A stretch of 64,000 nt of DNA. It comes from Oscillospiraceae bacterium. GTDB lineage: Bacteria > Bacillota > Clostridia > Oscillospirales > Oscillospiraceae. The stretch lies in NCBI GenBank assembly GCA_021201735.1, contig JAJQEJ010000050.1, positions 1-64,000 on the forward strand. Reading direction: 5' to 3'. The notes below the pieces were generated by a model, which saw only the letters and a program-made list of their open reading frames with translations, did not search any database and had not been told where the DNA came from. Positions 40,986 to 51,526 of the stretch are shown piece by piece (position 1 is the first letter of the stretch; each line of letters begins with the position of its first letter). The position numbers and the translations under genes were made by a program.

Positions 40986-42746
40986 ATGAACGAAAAACCA
41001 AAAGGAACCGTGGGGTGGCTTTGGGACTTTTCCGACCGCCATAGGGGCGGCTATGCCGCATCCCTGATCTGCGCGGCTTTGGGCGTCGCATGTGGTATGG
41101 CACCGTACTTCTGCGTGTCACAGATCATTATTGCACTGATGAATCAGGTGCGGGATCCCGGTTTTTACGGCGCATACTGTCTGGCCGCCGCAGGCTTCTG
41201 GCTGATGCGCTATCTATTTCACGGCATATCAACGCTGCTTTCCCACAGGGCAACCTTTTCAGTGCTCTCCGAGGTGCGTGGGCGTCTGGCGAAAAAGCTC
41301 ACCCGCGTGCCCATGGGGTATTTGCTGGATACGCCATCCGGCAGGCTGAAGAACATCATGGTGGAACGCGTCGACAGCATGGAGACCACACTGGCGCACA
41401 TCGTACCGGAAATGGGTGGAAATATACTGGTGTCTATTGCCACGATCCTTTATCTTTTTGTGTTGGACTGGCGGATGGGGCTCGTGTCGCTCATCACTAT
41501 TCCAATCGGGCTACTGTGCTATCTGCTCATGATGGCGGGGTATGAAAAAAGATTTACCAACTATGTGGTGAAAAACAAACAGCTCAACGATACGGCGGTG
41601 GAGTACATCGGCGGAATTGAGGTGATCAAGGCCTTTCATCAGTCCGCGTCCTCCTATGAAAAATTCACGACCGCCGCAAAAGAGGCGGCGGCATCGGCAA
41701 TTGACTGGATGCGATCCACGCTGCCGCTCTTTTCGTCGGCGCTTTCAATCCTTCCCGCCGTTCTGGTCTCGGTACTTCCCATCGGCTGCATTTTGTACAT
41801 GAACGGTACCCTGTCCCTTGAAACTTTTGTCATTACCATCATTCTGTCCCTCGGCATCATGGGACCGCTCATTACCGTCATGTCCTATTCCGACGATCTT
41901 GGAAAAGTGACCACCATCGTCAAAGAGATCACAGATGTACTGACAGTCCCCGACCTGAAGCGACCGACGGAGGAAGTGACCATTGACAATTATGATATTC
42001 AGCTGCGTAATGTCAGTTTCTCATACCATGAAACGACGGTGCTGCATGACGTCAATTTCTCCATCCCCACCGGGAGCGTGATGGCGCTGGTCGGTCCGTC
42101 CGGAAGCGGAAAGTCGACGATAGCGAAGCTCATCGCTTCCCTATGGGATGTCGGCGGGGGAGGGATTACCATCGGCGGCGTTGACATCCGTGAGATACCG
42201 CTTGCACAGCTCAATAACACCATAGCCTATGTATCGCAGGACAACTACCTCTTCGACGATACCATCCGGGAAAATATCCGTATGGGGAACCTGTCCGCAA
42301 CCGATCAGGAGGTGGAGGAGGTCGCGCGCCGCAGCGGTTGCCATGATTTTATCATGCAGCTGGAACACGGCTATGAGACACGAGCCGGCGGCGCGGGAGG
42401 ACATTTGTCCGGCGGGGAGCGGCAGCGTATTACCATCGCCCGCGCCATGCTGAAAACTGCGCCCATTGTCATTCTGGACGAGGCCACGGCTTACACAGAC
42501 CCGGAGAATGAGGCGGTGATCCAGGCGGCGGTGTCCAAGCTGGTGGTGGGGAAGACACTCATCGTCATCGCGCACCGGCTCTCCACCATCACCGATTCGG
42601 ATCATATTATCGTTATGGATTATGGCCGCGTCTCTGGGCAGGGTACCCACGACGAGCTGCTCGCCACAAGCAGCCTCTATCGGAATATGTGGACGGCGCA
42701 CAATGCGGTCAGGGACCGGAAGAATTCCGAGGAGGTAACAGTATGA
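40986..42746 (+). CDS. ABC exporter subunit 1 (fused membrane and ATPase domains)
   Basis: 586 residues. Six membrane helices lie in residues 1-310. The ATPase domain has Walker A GPSGSGKSTI near 367, signature LSGGERQRITIARAM near 476 and Walker B IVILDEATAYTD near 495. The start at 40986 was chosen because GGGAGG lies seven bases upstream. Together with the next gene it forms a heterodimer of the kind that exports peptides, drugs or siderophore-like compounds. Substrate unknown. Confidence 0.9.
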   Translation: MNEKPKGTVGWLWDFSDRHRGGYAASLICAALGVACGMAPYFCVSQIIIALMNQVRDPGFYGAYCLAAAGFWLMRYLFHGISTLLSHRATFSVLSEVRGRLAKKLTRVPMGYLLDTPSGRLKNIMVERVDSMETTLAHIVPEMGGNILVSIATILYLFVLDWRMGLVSLITIPIGLLCYLLMMAGYEKRFTNYVVKNKQLNDTAVEYIGGIEVIKAFHQSASSYEKFTTAAKEAAASAIDWMRSTLPLFSSALSILPAVLVSVLPIGCILYMNGTLSLETFVITIILSLGIMGPLITVMSYSDDLGKVTTIVKEITDVLTVPDLKRPTEEVTIDNYDIQLRNVSFSYHETTVLHDVNFSIPTGSVMALVGPSGSGKSTIAKLIASLWDVGGGGITIGGVDIREIPLAQLNNTIAYVSQDNYLFDDTIRENIRMGNLSATDQEVEEVARRSGCHDFIMQLEHGYETRAGGAGGHLSGGERQRITIARAMLKTAPIVILDEATAYTDPENEAVIQAAVSKLVVGKTLIVIAHRLSTITDSDHIIVMDYGRVSGQGTHDELLATSSLYRNMWTAHNAVRDRKNSEEVTV

Positions 42747-44488
42747 TCAGTATTTTCAGAAAGTTCTTCCGCTTCTGCGGAGATCAGCGCAAGCTCTTTT
42801 ACCAGTCGCTTTTCCTGTCGCTGCTGCACGCGATCTTTGAGGCAATTCGCATCCCCGCCATCGCCATTGTACTCTCCGCGATGATCAGCAAAACCATGAG
42901 CGCGGGGACGGTATGGGCGACGCTGATTATCATGCTCATCAGCATCGTCGGCTGCATCTTCACACGCGCCAGCTCGACCATGAAGCAGACCGTCGGCGGC
43001 TATACCGTTGCAACCAATAAGCGGGTGGAAATCGGCGAGCGGCTGAAATATATGCCAATGGGCTATTTTAACGACAACAGCTTGGGCGACATCACATCCG
43101 TTACCACGAACACGGCGGAAAACCTGCAGGACGTGGCGACCCGTGTCATTATGCTTACCACCCAGGGCCTGCTGACCACATTCGTGATTATTCTGGTGAT
43201 TCTAATCTACGACTGGCGTATCGGCATTCTGCTTTTGATTGGCGTTGCGGCATTTCTGGCAATCAATTCACGCATGCAGAAAAAGTCAAACAAGCTCTCA
43301 CCGAAGAAAAACAAAGCGGATATCACGCTTGTATCCGCAGTGCTGGAATATATTCAGGGCATCTCCGTCATCCGTGCCTACAATATGGATCGGCAAGCAG
43401 GCCAGACGGTTGACCGGGCGATTGAGGAGCATGAGAAGATTAATTTCAAAATGGAAAAAAGCTTTGTTCCCTATATGTGTGTGGAAAGCGCTGTTTTAAA
43501 GCTTTTTGCCGTTCTTATGGTATTCCTCTCCGTCGCCTTCTATCTTGGTGGCACCCTGCCTCTCTTAAATTGCTTGCTTCTGGTCGTCGCATCCTTTTTG
43601 GTGTACGCGCAACTCGACAGCGCGGGCAATTACAGCGCGCTGCTGCGCACCCTTGACATCTCCATGGATCAGATCAACAAGATTTTTGAAAACCCTGTCA
43701 TGGATGAGGACGGCAGGGATATCTGCCCAGAAGAGAGTGACATCGCCGGAAAGGACATTCTATTCCACTATGAGAGCAAAACCGTTATCGACCATGTCAG
43801 CTTTGACATTCCCGAAAAGACCACCACCGCCATCGTCGGCCCGTCGGGAAGCGGCAAGACAACCCTCTGCAACCTTATGTCACGCTTTTGGGATGTGAAT
43901 GAGGGCTGTATCACATTGGGCGGCTCTGACTTGAGGGAGTATAAGCTGGACAGTCTCTTGACCAATTTCAGCATGGTCTTTCAAAATGTCTATCTCTTCC
44001 GCGACACCATCGCAAACAATATTAAGTTCGGCAAGCCGGACGCCACGATGGAGGAGGTGGAGGCTGTTGCGCGGCAGGCGTGTTGCCATGACTTTATCAC
44101 GGCACTGCCGGAGGGGTACGACACCGTCATCGGGGAGAGCGGTTCCACCATTTCAGGCGGAGAGCGCCAGCGTATTTCCATTGCACGCGCCCTGCTCAAG
44201 AACGCACCCATCATCATCCTTGACGAGGCGACTGCCAACGTAGACCCCGAGAATGAGGCGCTCCTGCAGGAGGCCATTGTCGCGCTCACGCACGGGAAAA
44301 CCATTATCATGATCGCCCATCGCCTGAAAACGGTGCAGCACGCCGATCAGATATTGGTCATGGATCAGGGGCGTATCGTCCAGCGGGGCACCCATGACGA
44401 GCTGCTCAAGGAGGGCGGCCTGTATGCGGCATTCATCCAGATGCGCGAGAAATCCGTCGGGTGGAAGCTGGGCGGCCGACCGGCCTGA
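42743..44488 (+). CDS. ABC exporter subunit 2 (fused membrane and ATPase domains)
   Basis: 581 residues. Membrane domain first, then Walker A GPSGSGKTTL near 371, signature ISGGERQRISIARAL near 477 and Walker B IIILDEATANVD near 496. Overlaps subunit 1 by four bases (ATGA), so the two are made in equal amounts. Both ATPase sites look intact. Confidence 0.9.
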   Translation: MISIFRKFFRFCGDQRKLFYQSLFLSLLHAIFEAIRIPAIAIVLSAMISKTMSAGTVWATLIIMLISIVGCIFTRASSTMKQTVGGYTVATNKRVEIGERLKYMPMGYFNDNSLGDITSVTTNTAENLQDVATRVIMLTTQGLLTTFVIILVILIYDWRIGILLLIGVAAFLAINSRMQKKSNKLSPKKNKADITLVSAVLEYIQGISVIRAYNMDRQAGQTVDRAIEEHEKINFKMEKSFVPYMCVESAVLKLFAVLMVFLSVAFYLGGTLPLLNCLLLVVASFLVYAQLDSAGNYSALLRTLDISMDQINKIFENPVMDEDGRDICPEESDIAGKDILFHYESKTVIDHVSFDIPEKTTTAIVGPSGSGKTTLCNLMSRFWDVNEGCITLGGSDLREYKLDSLLTNFSMVFQNVYLFRDTIANNIKFGKPDATMEEVEAVARQACCHDFITALPEGYDTVIGESGSTISGGERQRISIARALLKNAPIIILDEATANVDPENEALLQEAIVALTHGKTIIMIAHRLKTVQHADQILVMDQGRIVQRGTHDELLKEGGLYAAFIQMREKSVGWKLGGRPA

Positions 44489-44509
44489 ATAAAAAGTCAA
44501 ATAAAAACC

Positions 44510-44551
44510 AACCCTTTCGCGGATCTGCTGATCGGCGAAAGGGTTGATTTT
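44510..44551. terminator. Shared terminator of the ABC operon and rodA-like gene
   Basis: AACCCTTTCGC and GCGAAAGGGTT stem with T5 on the right and A5 on the left, so it can end transcription from both sides. Confidence 0.85.
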
Positions 44552-44555
44552 TCCT

Positions 44556-45758
44556 TTACGAAATCCCGCGGCTGTGGTCGCGCAGCCAGCTGGGCAGGGA
44601 GCGCATTTTGATGCTGGAAACCATACCCATTGCAGCAAACATCGTGACGATGGAGGTGCCGCCGTAGCTGAAAAATGGCAGTGTCAGCCCGACGACGGGG
44701 AAGACGTAGAGGCACATGCCGACGTTGACACCGACCTGCACGAAGAGCATACCGGCAAAGCCGCTTGCCACAAGCGCGGAAAAAGGAGACGCGGCGCGGC
44801 GCGCCACCCAGATGCAGCGCAGGATGATTGCCCCCAACAGGAGGAGGAGGATCAGGCATCCGATGAGACCAAATTCCTCCCCGCAGACAGCAAAAATTTC
44901 GTCGGTGTAGCGTGCCGGAAGGGAAGTCTCATAGGAACTCTGTGTCTGTATCCCTTGCCGGAAGCCCAAACCCGTCAGCCCGCCGCTGCCGATGGCCAGA
45001 ATACTGCGTGTCTGCTGCCAGCCGACCCCCTGTGTCTGTTCAAATAGAGTCGCTTCGTTTCCGCGCAGATGATCGAACACGACGAGAATGCGCTGCGCAA
45101 AATACGTGTCACTCCATTGGGACAACAGTAGCGCAATCAGAATGCTACACACCACCACAGCGAGCAGAAACCAGCGCTTGCGCACGCCGCCCGCCCATGT
45201 CATGACAACAAAAATGAGCAGATACGTCAGCCCCATGCCGAAGTCATGGGAGAGCAGCGAGATATAGAAGAACATGAACACCGTATGGCCCGCAATCTGC
45301 AGCAGTGACGGGAGTTTGTTGAGGCCGTGCCCCCTCTCTCTCAGATATACCATCTGCCATGCAAGCAGAAGAATAAAGGAGAGCTTTGCAAGCTCCGCCG
45401 GTTGCAGATTGACGGGGAACCCCTCGATATGCAGCCAGCTTTTGTTTCCGCCCGCCTCATAACCGAGCGGCGTGAGCAGCAGGCCGTTGATCGCCAAATT
45501 GAACACAAGCAATAGCTTCCATGATCGGGCTGTAAAAAGCTCAATATCCGCCGACGAGAGCGCAATATAGATGATCACGCCGAGGATAATGGCAATCATC
45601 TGTATGATTACGTTGGAATAGCCGCCAATGTAGCGCGTCGCGCTGAAAATCAGCACCACACCGTAGACGCTCGCAATCAGGCAGAGAGACAGTAAAAGCA
45701 GATCGCCCTTACGAAAGAATTCTTTGATAGAGTCAGATAGCCAGGACAGCGTGCTCAC
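44556..45758 (-). CDS. FtsW/RodA/SpoVE family cell-wall polymerase
   Basis: 400 residues with ten membrane helices. Family motifs visible: SWLHIEGFPVNLQPAELAKL near residue 110, GWQQTRSILAIGSGGLTGLG, and near the C-terminus LPFFSYGGTSIVTMFAAMGM. SEDS proteins polymerise glycan strands with a partner transpeptidase. RodA is more likely than FtsW because no division genes are near. GTG 45758 was chosen because the predicted promoter starts transcription downstream of the first in-frame ATG (45797). Confidence 0.85.
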   Translation of the reverse strand: MSTLSWLSDSIKEFFRKGDLLLLSLCLIASVYGVVLIFSATRYIGGYSNVIIQMIAIILGVIIYIALSSADIELFTARSWKLLLVFNLAINGLLLTPLGYEAGGNKSWLHIEGFPVNLQPAELAKLSFILLLAWQMVYLRERGHGLNKLPSLLQIAGHTVFMFFYISLLSHDFGMGLTYLLIFVVMTWAGGVRKRWFLLAVVVCSILIALLLSQWSDTYFAQRILVVFDHLRGNEATLFEQTQGVGWQQTRSILAIGSGGLTGLGFRQGIQTQSSYETSLPARYTDEIFAVCGEEFGLIGCLILLLLLGAIILRCIWVARRAASPFSALVASGFAGMLFVQVGVNVGMCLYVFPVVGLTLPFFSYGGTSIVTMFAAMGMVSSIKMRSLPSWLRDHSRGIS

Positions 45759-45787
45759 CTCTTTTCCAGCATATACTGTGCTTTTAT

Positions 45788-45816
45788 AGTGTAACATTTA
45801 TTTTGAAAATGGTAAA
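45788..45816 (-). promoter_or_regulatory. Promoter of the rodA-like gene
   Basis: On the minus strand TTTACC (45,816-45,811), 17 bp, TACACT (45,793-45,788). Confidence 0.6.
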
Positions 45817-45822
45817 CTATTT

Positions 45823-45851
45823 TTGCAACAACGGCACATATATGATATACT
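45823..45851 (+). promoter_or_regulatory. Promoter of the tsaE-tsaB-upp operon
   Basis: TTGCAA (45,823-45,828), 17 bp, TATACT (45,846-45,851), about 50 bp before tsaE and back to back with the rodA promoter. Confidence 0.7.
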
Positions 45852-45901
45852 TAAATAAATTATATCCTTTTCTAATGTGATCCAGTATAAGAGGTTTATG
45901 T

Positions 45902-46348
45902 ATGGAGTACCTGACAAACAGTTCTGAAGAGACGGAGGCGGTTGCCGCCGCGCTTGCGGCGCACCTTTCCCCGGGGACGGTGCTGGCCTTGCGCGGTGAT
46001 TTGGGCGCGGGGAAGACCGCGTTCGTGCGTGGACTGGCGCGCGGGCTCGGTACGCAATCGCGTGTGACCAGCCCCACCTTTTCGATTGTGCAAGAGTATC
46101 TGGACGGGCGTATCCCGCTGTTCCATTTTGACCTGTACCGCCTGCGGGGCCCGGATGACCTCTTTGATATCGGTTGGGAGGACTATCTCTCGCGCGGCGG
46201 GATCTGCGCGGTGGAGTGGAGTGAGCGTCTCGCCGACTGCATGGAGCCGGATTCCATTGTCGTTTCCATCCGCCGGGGGGCGGATGATACACAGCGCATC
46301 ATTCAGATTACAGGAGGAACGGACGCGGATGAAAATACTGGCGCTTGA
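45902..46348 (+). CDS. tsaE: tRNA t6A biosynthesis ATPase TsaE
   Basis: 148 residues. Walker A GDLGAGKTAFVRGLARGLG near residue 38, then VTSPTFSIVQEY and LFHFDLYRL, the family hallmark. TsaE energises the TsaB-TsaD complex that makes N6-threonylcarbamoyladenosine in tRNA. Overlaps tsaB by 20 bases. Confidence 0.95.
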   Translation: MEYLTNSSEETEAVAAALAAHLSPGTVLALRGDLGAGKTAFVRGLARGLGTQSRVTSPTFSIVQEYLDGRIPLFHFDLYRLRGPDDLFDIGWEDYLSRGGICAVEWSERLADCMEPDSIVVSIRRGADDTQRIIQITGGTDADENTGA

Positions 46349-47072
46349 CACGTCTTCGGTTACCTGCTCCGCCGCACTCTGTGAGGATGAGACGTTGCTC
46401 GCACAGTCCTTTCAGAATACCGGGCTGACACACAGCCAGACGCTGATGCCCATGCTGGAGGATATGCTGAAAAACTGTGCGCAGCGGCTGGACGTGGTGG
46501 ATTTGATGGCGGTATCCGTTGGCCCCGGCTCCTTTACCGGTCTGCGCATCGGGCTCTCCACGCTCAAGGGCCTCGCGTGGGCGGAGGGGAAACCGTGCGC
46601 CGCCTGCTCGACACTGGAATCCATCGCGTGGCAGCTCGCGCACTGCGAGAGGGAGGTTTGCGTCGTTTTGGACGCGCGGCGCGCGCAGGTCTATGCGGCC
46701 CGCTTTTCCGCCGACGGTACAGGCATAAAGCGCCTTACCCCAGACCGTGCGATTGGACTGCCAGAACTTGCTGAGGAACTGCGACGAGAAAATTCCGCGC
46801 CACTGCTGGCAGGAGACGGCGCTGCGATGAGTGCGGCGACCCTGCGTGACTACGGGCTGGATGTCACTTTGGCACCGCCCCACCTGCGCTATGCAACCGC
46901 GTGGGGAGTTGCGCGCTGCGCGCTCTCGCTCGCCCGTACCGATCAGCTGACTGACGCGAATACCCTTGTCCCGGTGTATCACAGACTGTCGCAGGCGGAA
47001 CGGGAGCGGCAGCGCCGGATCAATGAAGAGGAAAGAGGGAGTAACAATGAATCAGAATGTGACCATGATTAA
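46329..47072 (+). CDS. tsaB: tRNA t6A biosynthesis protein TsaB
   Basis: 247 residues from ATG 46329. Starts [20 protein letters not shown], with [20 protein letters not shown] near residue 65, the TsaB/YeaZ signature. TsaB is an inactive paralogue of TsaD that holds the complex together. It overlaps upp by 26 bases, so the C-terminal charged tail (residues about 230-247) is encoded by upp leader sequence. Confidence 0.94.
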   Translation: MKILALDTSSVTCSAALCEDETLLAQSFQNTGLTHSQTLMPMLEDMLKNCAQRLDVVDLMAVSVGPGSFTGLRIGLSTLKGLAWAEGKPCAACSTLESIAWQLAHCEREVCVVLDARRAQVYAARFSADGTGIKRLTPDRAIGLPELAEELRRENSAPLLAGDGAAMSAATLRDYGLDVTLAPPHLRYATAWGVARCALSLARTDQLTDANTLVPVYHRLSQAERERQRRINEEERGSNNESECDHD

Positions 47073-47679
47073 CCACCCGCTCGTGCAGCACAAGCTCTCC
47101 ATCTTGCGTGATGAGACAACCGGCGTCAAGGAATTTCGCGAGGTTGTCTCTGAAATCGCCTCCTTGATGTGCTATGAGGCGACGCGGGACCTGCCGCTCA
47201 AGGACGTCACCATTAAAACGCCGGTGGCGACTGCGACGTTCCATGCGCTGGCGGGGAAGAAGCTCGCGATTATCCCCGTCTTGCGCGCCGGACTCGGCAT
47301 GGTAGACGGCGTACTTACACTCATCCCTTCCGCCAAGGTGGGGCATATTGGACTCTACCGCGACCCGGACACCCTACAGCCGGTGGAATATTACTGCAAA
47401 ATGCCCGCCGATATCTCAGAGCGGGACGCCATTGTACTCGACCCGATGCTCGCAACGGGCGGCTCCGCGTCCGCCGCCATTCAGATTGTGAAAAACTATG
47501 GAGTGAAAAATGTGAAGCTGATGAGCATCATCGCCGCAACGGATGGCGTGGACCGGGTCACAAAAGACCATCCGGATGTGCCCGTTTTCATCGCCGCTAT
47601 GGACGGTGGACTCAACGAACACAGCTATATTGTGCCGGGACTTGGCGACGCGGGCGACCGCATTTTTGGGACGAAATAA
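47047..47679 (+). CDS. upp: Uracil phosphoribosyltransferase
   Basis: 210 residues. [20 protein letters not shown] at the start, the PRPP site [16 protein letters not shown] near residue 129 and the uracil-binding [12 protein letters not shown] near the end. Makes UMP from uracil and PRPP in pyrimidine salvage. GAGGGAG precedes the ATG. Full length and intact. Confidence 0.96.
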   Translation: MNQNVTMINHPLVQHKLSILRDETTGVKEFREVVSEIASLMCYEATRDLPLKDVTIKTPVATATFHALAGKKLAIIPVLRAGLGMVDGVLTLIPSAKVGHIGLYRDPDTLQPVEYYCKMPADISERDAIVLDPMLATGGSASAAIQIVKNYGVKNVKLMSIIAATDGVDRVTKDHPDVPVFIAAMDGGLNEHSYIVPGLGDAGDRIFGTK

Positions 47680-47702
47680 TTGGCTTTTTGAGGTGAACTT
47701 GC

Positions 47703-48338
47703 TTGAGAATGCGAAAAAAACGCAATCTATCCGCGCGTATGGCGCGCTGTGCGGCACTGCTGGTGACTGAGCCGGAAGCCCTGCGCGGTGTGTGGCGCAC
47801 TGAGATGCCCGAGGCGGAGGCGCTTTGGCTGGAAATCGGCTGCGGCAAGGGCAGCTTTACCGCCGAGACGGCGGCACAGCACCCCAACGTCCTCTATGTT
47901 GCGGTGGAGCGGGTGCCGGACGCTATGGTGATTGCGATGGAGCGGGTGTTGGCGCTGGGGCTCTGCAATGTCCTCTTTGTTGATGGGGACGCGGCAACGC
48001 TGCAAACGATGTTTGCACCCGGCGAGGTGGACAAAATGTTCATCAACTTTTGTGATCCCTGGCCCTCGAACCGACACGCAAAGCGCAGACTGACCCATCC
48101 TGATTTTCTTCTGCGCTATCGCGATATTCTTTGCGAAGGCGGCGAGATTGCGTTCAAAACTGACAACCGCGATCTGTTTGAGTGGTCACTTCTGCAGTTC
48201 CCCAAGGCGGGCTATGCGCTCTCTGAGATTACGCGTGATCTCCACGCAAACGGGATTTGTGGCGTGATGACCGATTATGAGGCAAAATTCCACGCGCTCG
48301 GTACCCCCATCAACCGCTGTGTGGGAACCAAGGAATAA
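47703..48338 (+). CDS. trmB: tRNA (guanine-46-N7)-methyltransferase
   Basis: 211 residues. SAM-binding LEIGCGKGSFT near residue 44, then NFCDPWPSNRHAKRRL near residue 117, the TrmB signature. Starts at TTG 47703 with AGGTG upstream, ATG 47709 being the alternative. Last gene of the tsaE operon before a terminator. Confidence 0.93.
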   Translation: MRMRKKRNLSARMARCAALLVTEPEALRGVWRTEMPEAEALWLEIGCGKGSFTAETAAQHPNVLYVAVERVPDAMVIAMERVLALGLCNVLFVDGDAATLQTMFAPGEVDKMFINFCDPWPSNRHAKRRLTHPDFLLRYRDILCEGGEIAFKTDNRDLFEWSLLQFPKAGYALSEITRDLHANGICGVMTDYEAKFHALGTPINRCVGTKE

Positions 48339-48369
48339 GGGTGCAGACGAATCATATCCGTCTGCACCC
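48339..48369. terminator. Shared terminator of trmB and the hemolysin III gene
   Basis: GGGTGCAGACG and CGTCTGCACCC stem with loop AATCATATC. A T-rich stretch follows on the right. Confidence 0.8.
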
Positions 48370-48384
48370 TTGGTGTGTCCTTTT

Positions 48385-49131
48385 TTACAGCTTGGCTATC
48401 ACAAAGAGCATCATAAAGAAGTGAAAGAGACTGCCGAGCATGATAAAGACATGAAATATCTCGTGACATCCAAAATGCTTGTTATTTCTGCCCGGCCATT
48501 TGCACGCGTAGAGAATCCCGCCGACGGTATAAAAAACCCCGCCGCCGATGAGCCAGAAAAACCCGGATGCCGGAAACACACTGAGCAGCGGGACGAGGGC
48601 AAAAATCGCCGCCCAGCCCATGCCGAGATAGATACCCGACGTGAGCGCGCGGGGCGCTCCGATCCAAAACGCTGTGAGTATAATTCCGGCGACCGCAAGT
48701 CCCCAGATGATGCCGAACAGCACCCAGCCCGTCACACCCGAATTGCGCAGTGCGACGAGACACACGGGGGTATAGGTTCCGGCAATGAGCAGATAAATCG
48801 ACATATGGTCGCATTTGCGCAGTGCGATCCGCCCTTTGACTGAGACCTTGACGCTGTGGTACAGGGTGCTCATGGTATAGAGCAGGATCATCGACACGCC
48901 GTAAACGGCGAAGGATACGATATGCCATGCGCTGCATCCCCAGAGCGCGGCGAATACGATTAGCACGACAGTCCCCGCTACCGCCAGACCCGCGCCCACG
49001 CAGTGCGTCAGGGCCGACCAGAGGCGGAGACCGTCATAGGGGTTGCGCCCTTTTTCTCCACGCATTTTGTGCCGTCTGACGGGGTGCGGTTGGAGCGGGG
49101 CAACGGAGGACGTGATATTTTCTTGTTGCAT
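48385..49131 (-). CDS. Hemolysin III family (YqfA/PAQR-type) membrane protein
   Basis: 248 residues with seven helices. The family residues are visible: SALTHCVGAGLAV near 36, MSTLYHSV near 80, and HFGCHEIFHVFIMLGSLFHF near 215, whose histidines form a metal site like that of PAQR receptors. Function in bacteria is not settled. ATG 49131 follows GAGAGGTGATCACG. Confidence 0.88.
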   Translation of the reverse strand: MQQENITSSVAPLQPHPVRRHKMRGEKGRNPYDGLRLWSALTHCVGAGLAVAGTVVLIVFAALWGCSAWHIVSFAVYGVSMILLYTMSTLYHSVKVSVKGRIALRKCDHMSIYLLIAGTYTPVCLVALRNSGVTGWVLFGIIWGLAVAGIILTAFWIGAPRALTSGIYLGMGWAAIFALVPLLSVFPASGFFWLIGGGVFYTVGGILYACKWPGRNNKHFGCHEIFHVFIMLGSLFHFFMMLFVIAKL

Positions 49132-49254
49132 CGTGATCACCTCTCAATGGATTTGGTATCTACGTCATATTATATCACAAGCTATAACTAATAATCAATA
49201 GAAATGCGAGAAATAATTATTAAAATTAGATTAAGCCCTTTGCCGCCTGTATGA

Positions 49255-49283
49255 TTGCGCTCAGCCGCAGACTATGTTATAAT
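49255..49283 (+). promoter_or_regulatory. Promoter of ruvC
   Basis: TTGCGC (49,255-49,260), 17 bp, TATAAT (49,278-49,283), 30 bp before the ruvC start. Confidence 0.7.
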
Positions 49284-49313
49284 ATCCGCAATCAGGAGAG
49301 AGGACGAACGGCC

Positions 49314-49808
49314 ATGATTATTTTGGGGATTGACCCGGGCTTTGCAACCGTTGGCTTTGGCGTGCTCGAGGCAGAACGCGGTGCACAGCGGCTGATTCGC
49401 TGCGGTGCGATCACGACGCAGGCAGGCCTGCCGCTGCCCACCCGTCTGCGGCAGATTTCGGACGATATGCAGATGCTCCTGCAGCAGTTTCAGCCGGACG
49501 CCATGGCGGTTGAGGAGCTGTTTTTTAACAGTAATGTCACCACCGCCATCGGTGTCGCGCAGGCCAGAGGGGTCATCCTATTGGCTGCGGAGCGGGAGGG
49601 GGTTGCGATTTCCGAATATACCCCGGCGCAGGTCAAGCAGGCGGTCGTGGGATACGGGCGCGCGGAAAAACAGCAGGTGATGGATATGACGCGCCGCATT
49701 TTGAAGCTGCAGAGCTGTCCAAAGCCGGATGACGCCGCAGACGCCATCGCTGTGGCGATTTGCCATGCGCGCTCGGCCACGTCGCTGCTCTCACGGGTGC
49801 AACCATAA
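49314..49808 (+). CDS. ruvC: Holliday junction resolvase RuvC
   Basis: 164 residues. Catalytic acidic residues are in GIDPG near residue 6, VEELFF near 65 and DDAADAIAVAICHA near 142. Cuts Holliday junctions guided by RuvAB. First gene of a ruvC-ruvA-ruvB operon. AGGAGAGAGG precedes the ATG. Confidence 0.95.
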   Translation: MIILGIDPGFATVGFGVLEAERGAQRLIRCGAITTQAGLPLPTRLRQISDDMQMLLQQFQPDAMAVEELFFNSNVTTAIGVAQARGVILLAAEREGVAISEYTPAQVKQAVVGYGRAEKQQVMDMTRRILKLQSCPKPDDAADAIAVAICHARSATSLLSRVQP

Positions 49809-49833
49809 CACGCAGGAAGGGAAGGAACGGGAA

Positions 49834-50433
49834 TTGTTTGATTATCTCAGCGGCACGGTGGCGCACCTTGCGATGAACTATGCCGTCATCGACTGCGGCG
49901 GGGTGGGCTATGCCTGTCACACCAGCAGCCACACCATCGCTGCACTGCGGGTAAAGGAACAGGGGAAGCTCTTTACCCACCTCTATCTGCGGGAGGACGC
50001 ATGTGTCCTGTATGGTTTTGCGAGCGAAGGGGAGCGGAGCTGTTTTCTAATGCTTCTGTCGGTTTCCGGAGTGGGGCCGAAGGCGGCGCTCTCCATCCTC
50101 TCCTCGGTCACGCCGGAGCAGCTGGCAAGCTGTATCATTCTGGGAGATGACAAGGCGCTCACCGGCGCGCCCGGCATCGGGAAGAAGATTGCACAGCGGA
50201 TTATTTTGGAGCTTAAGGATAAGCTCGCAAAAGGGCAGATTGCAACGGGCGGAGAGGCCTATGGCGGCAGCGGCGTGACGGTCATTCCGGAGAACAAGGC
50301 GAGCGAAGCCGCCGCCGCGCTCGCGGTACTCGGCTATGCGCCGAGTGAGATTGCCGCCGCGCTCAAGGGCATCGAAATGGAACAGCTGGCGCTGGACGAA
50401 ATTGTGCGGCAAGCACTGAAAAAAATGATATGA
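49834..50433 (+). CDS. ruvA: Holliday junction branch migration protein RuvA
   Basis: 199 residues from TTG 49834 ([20 protein letters not shown]). Helix-hairpin-helix parts are [16 protein letters not shown] near 72 and [20 protein letters not shown] near 108, and the C-terminal domain III binds RuvB. GGAAGGGAAGG precedes the start. Confidence 0.95.
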   Translation: MFDYLSGTVAHLAMNYAVIDCGGVGYACHTSSHTIAALRVKEQGKLFTHLYLREDACVLYGFASEGERSCFLMLLSVSGVGPKAALSILSSVTPEQLASCIILGDDKALTGAPGIGKKIAQRIILELKDKLAKGQIATGGEAYGGSGVTVIPENKASEAAAALAVLGYAPSEIAAALKGIEMEQLALDEIVRQALKKMI

Positions 50434-50446
50434 GAGGTGGCCTTCC

Positions 50447-51499
50447 GTGAGCATTGATTTTGACGATCATCCGTTGGAACCCGCGGAGGAGCCGCTCATT
50501 ACGGCCTCTCTGCTGCAGGAGGACGAGGGGGAATATTCCCTGCGCCCCAAAAATCTGCGTGAATACATCGGTCAGGAGAGCGCGAAAGAGAACCTCTCTA
50601 TCTTTATTACGGCTGCGAAAATGAGAGATGAGCCTCTCGACCATGTGCTGCTGCACGGCCCGCCGGGCTTGGGCAAGACGACCCTTGCCGGTATTATCGC
50701 CAATGAGATGGGGGTCAATATGCGTGTGACCTCCGGGCCCGCGATTGAAAAGCCGGGAGATCTGGCGGCGCTCCTGACAAACCTCAATCCGAACGACATA
50801 CTCTTTGTGGATGAGATTCACCGCCTAAACCGCGCGGTGGAGGAGATTCTCTATCCCGCGATGGAGGATTACGCCATCGACATTATTATTGGCAAAGGGC
50901 CGTCTGCCAATTCCATCCGTCTGGATTTGCCACGTTTTACCTTAATCGGCGCAACCACCCGCGCCGGGCAGCTCTCCGCGCCGCTGCGTGACCGCTTCGG
51001 CGTGACGCTTCGGCTGGAGCTGTATACGCCGGAGGAACTTACGCTCATCATCACGCGCAGTGCGGGTATATTAAACGTCCCCATTGAGGAGCCCGGCGCG
51101 CTGGAGATCGCCCGCCGCAGCCGCGGCACACCTCGTATCGCAAACCGCATGCTGCGCCGCGTGCGTGATTTCGCGCAGGTAAAGGCGGGCGGTGTCATTA
51201 CCCGCAACGTGGCGGATCGTGCCCTGCAGGCGCTGGAGGTGGACTATCTGGGGCTGGATACCATAGACCGCCGGATGCTCGGCAGCATCATTGAAAACTA
51301 CAACGGAGGCCCTGTGGGACTTGAAACGTTGGCCGCGACCATCAACGAGGAGTCGGTCACGCTCGAAGATGTCTACGAGCCGTATTTGATGCAAATCGGC
51401 TTTCTGACGCGCACGTCGCGCGGGCGGTGCGTCACCCCAAAGGCATATGACCACCTCGGCATTGCGTATTTCGGGCAGCAGCAGATGGAGCTATCATAA
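50447..51499 (+). CDS. ruvB: Holliday junction helicase RuvB
   Basis: 350 residues from GTG 50447. Walker [21 protein letters not shown] near residue 70, Walker [13 protein letters not shown] near 117, sensor region [20 protein letters not shown] near 165, and a winged-helix C-terminus. Drives branch migration with RuvA. Starts 13 bp after ruvA. Confidence 0.97.
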   Translation: MSIDFDDHPLEPAEEPLITASLLQEDEGEYSLRPKNLREYIGQESAKENLSIFITAAKMRDEPLDHVLLHGPPGLGKTTLAGIIANEMGVNMRVTSGPAIEKPGDLAALLTNLNPNDILFVDEIHRLNRAVEEILYPAMEDYAIDIIIGKGPSANSIRLDLPRFTLIGATTRAGQLSAPLRDRFGVTLRLELYTPEELTLIITRSAGILNVPIEEPGALEIARRSRGTPRIANRMLRRVRDFAQVKAGGVITRNVADRALQALEVDYLGLDTIDRRMLGSIIENYNGGPVGLETLAATINEESVTLEDVYEPYLMQIGFLTRTSRGRCVTPKAYDHLGIAYFGQQQMELS

Positions 51500-51526
51500 T
51501 AGGGAACAAAGGAGCAATCATATAAC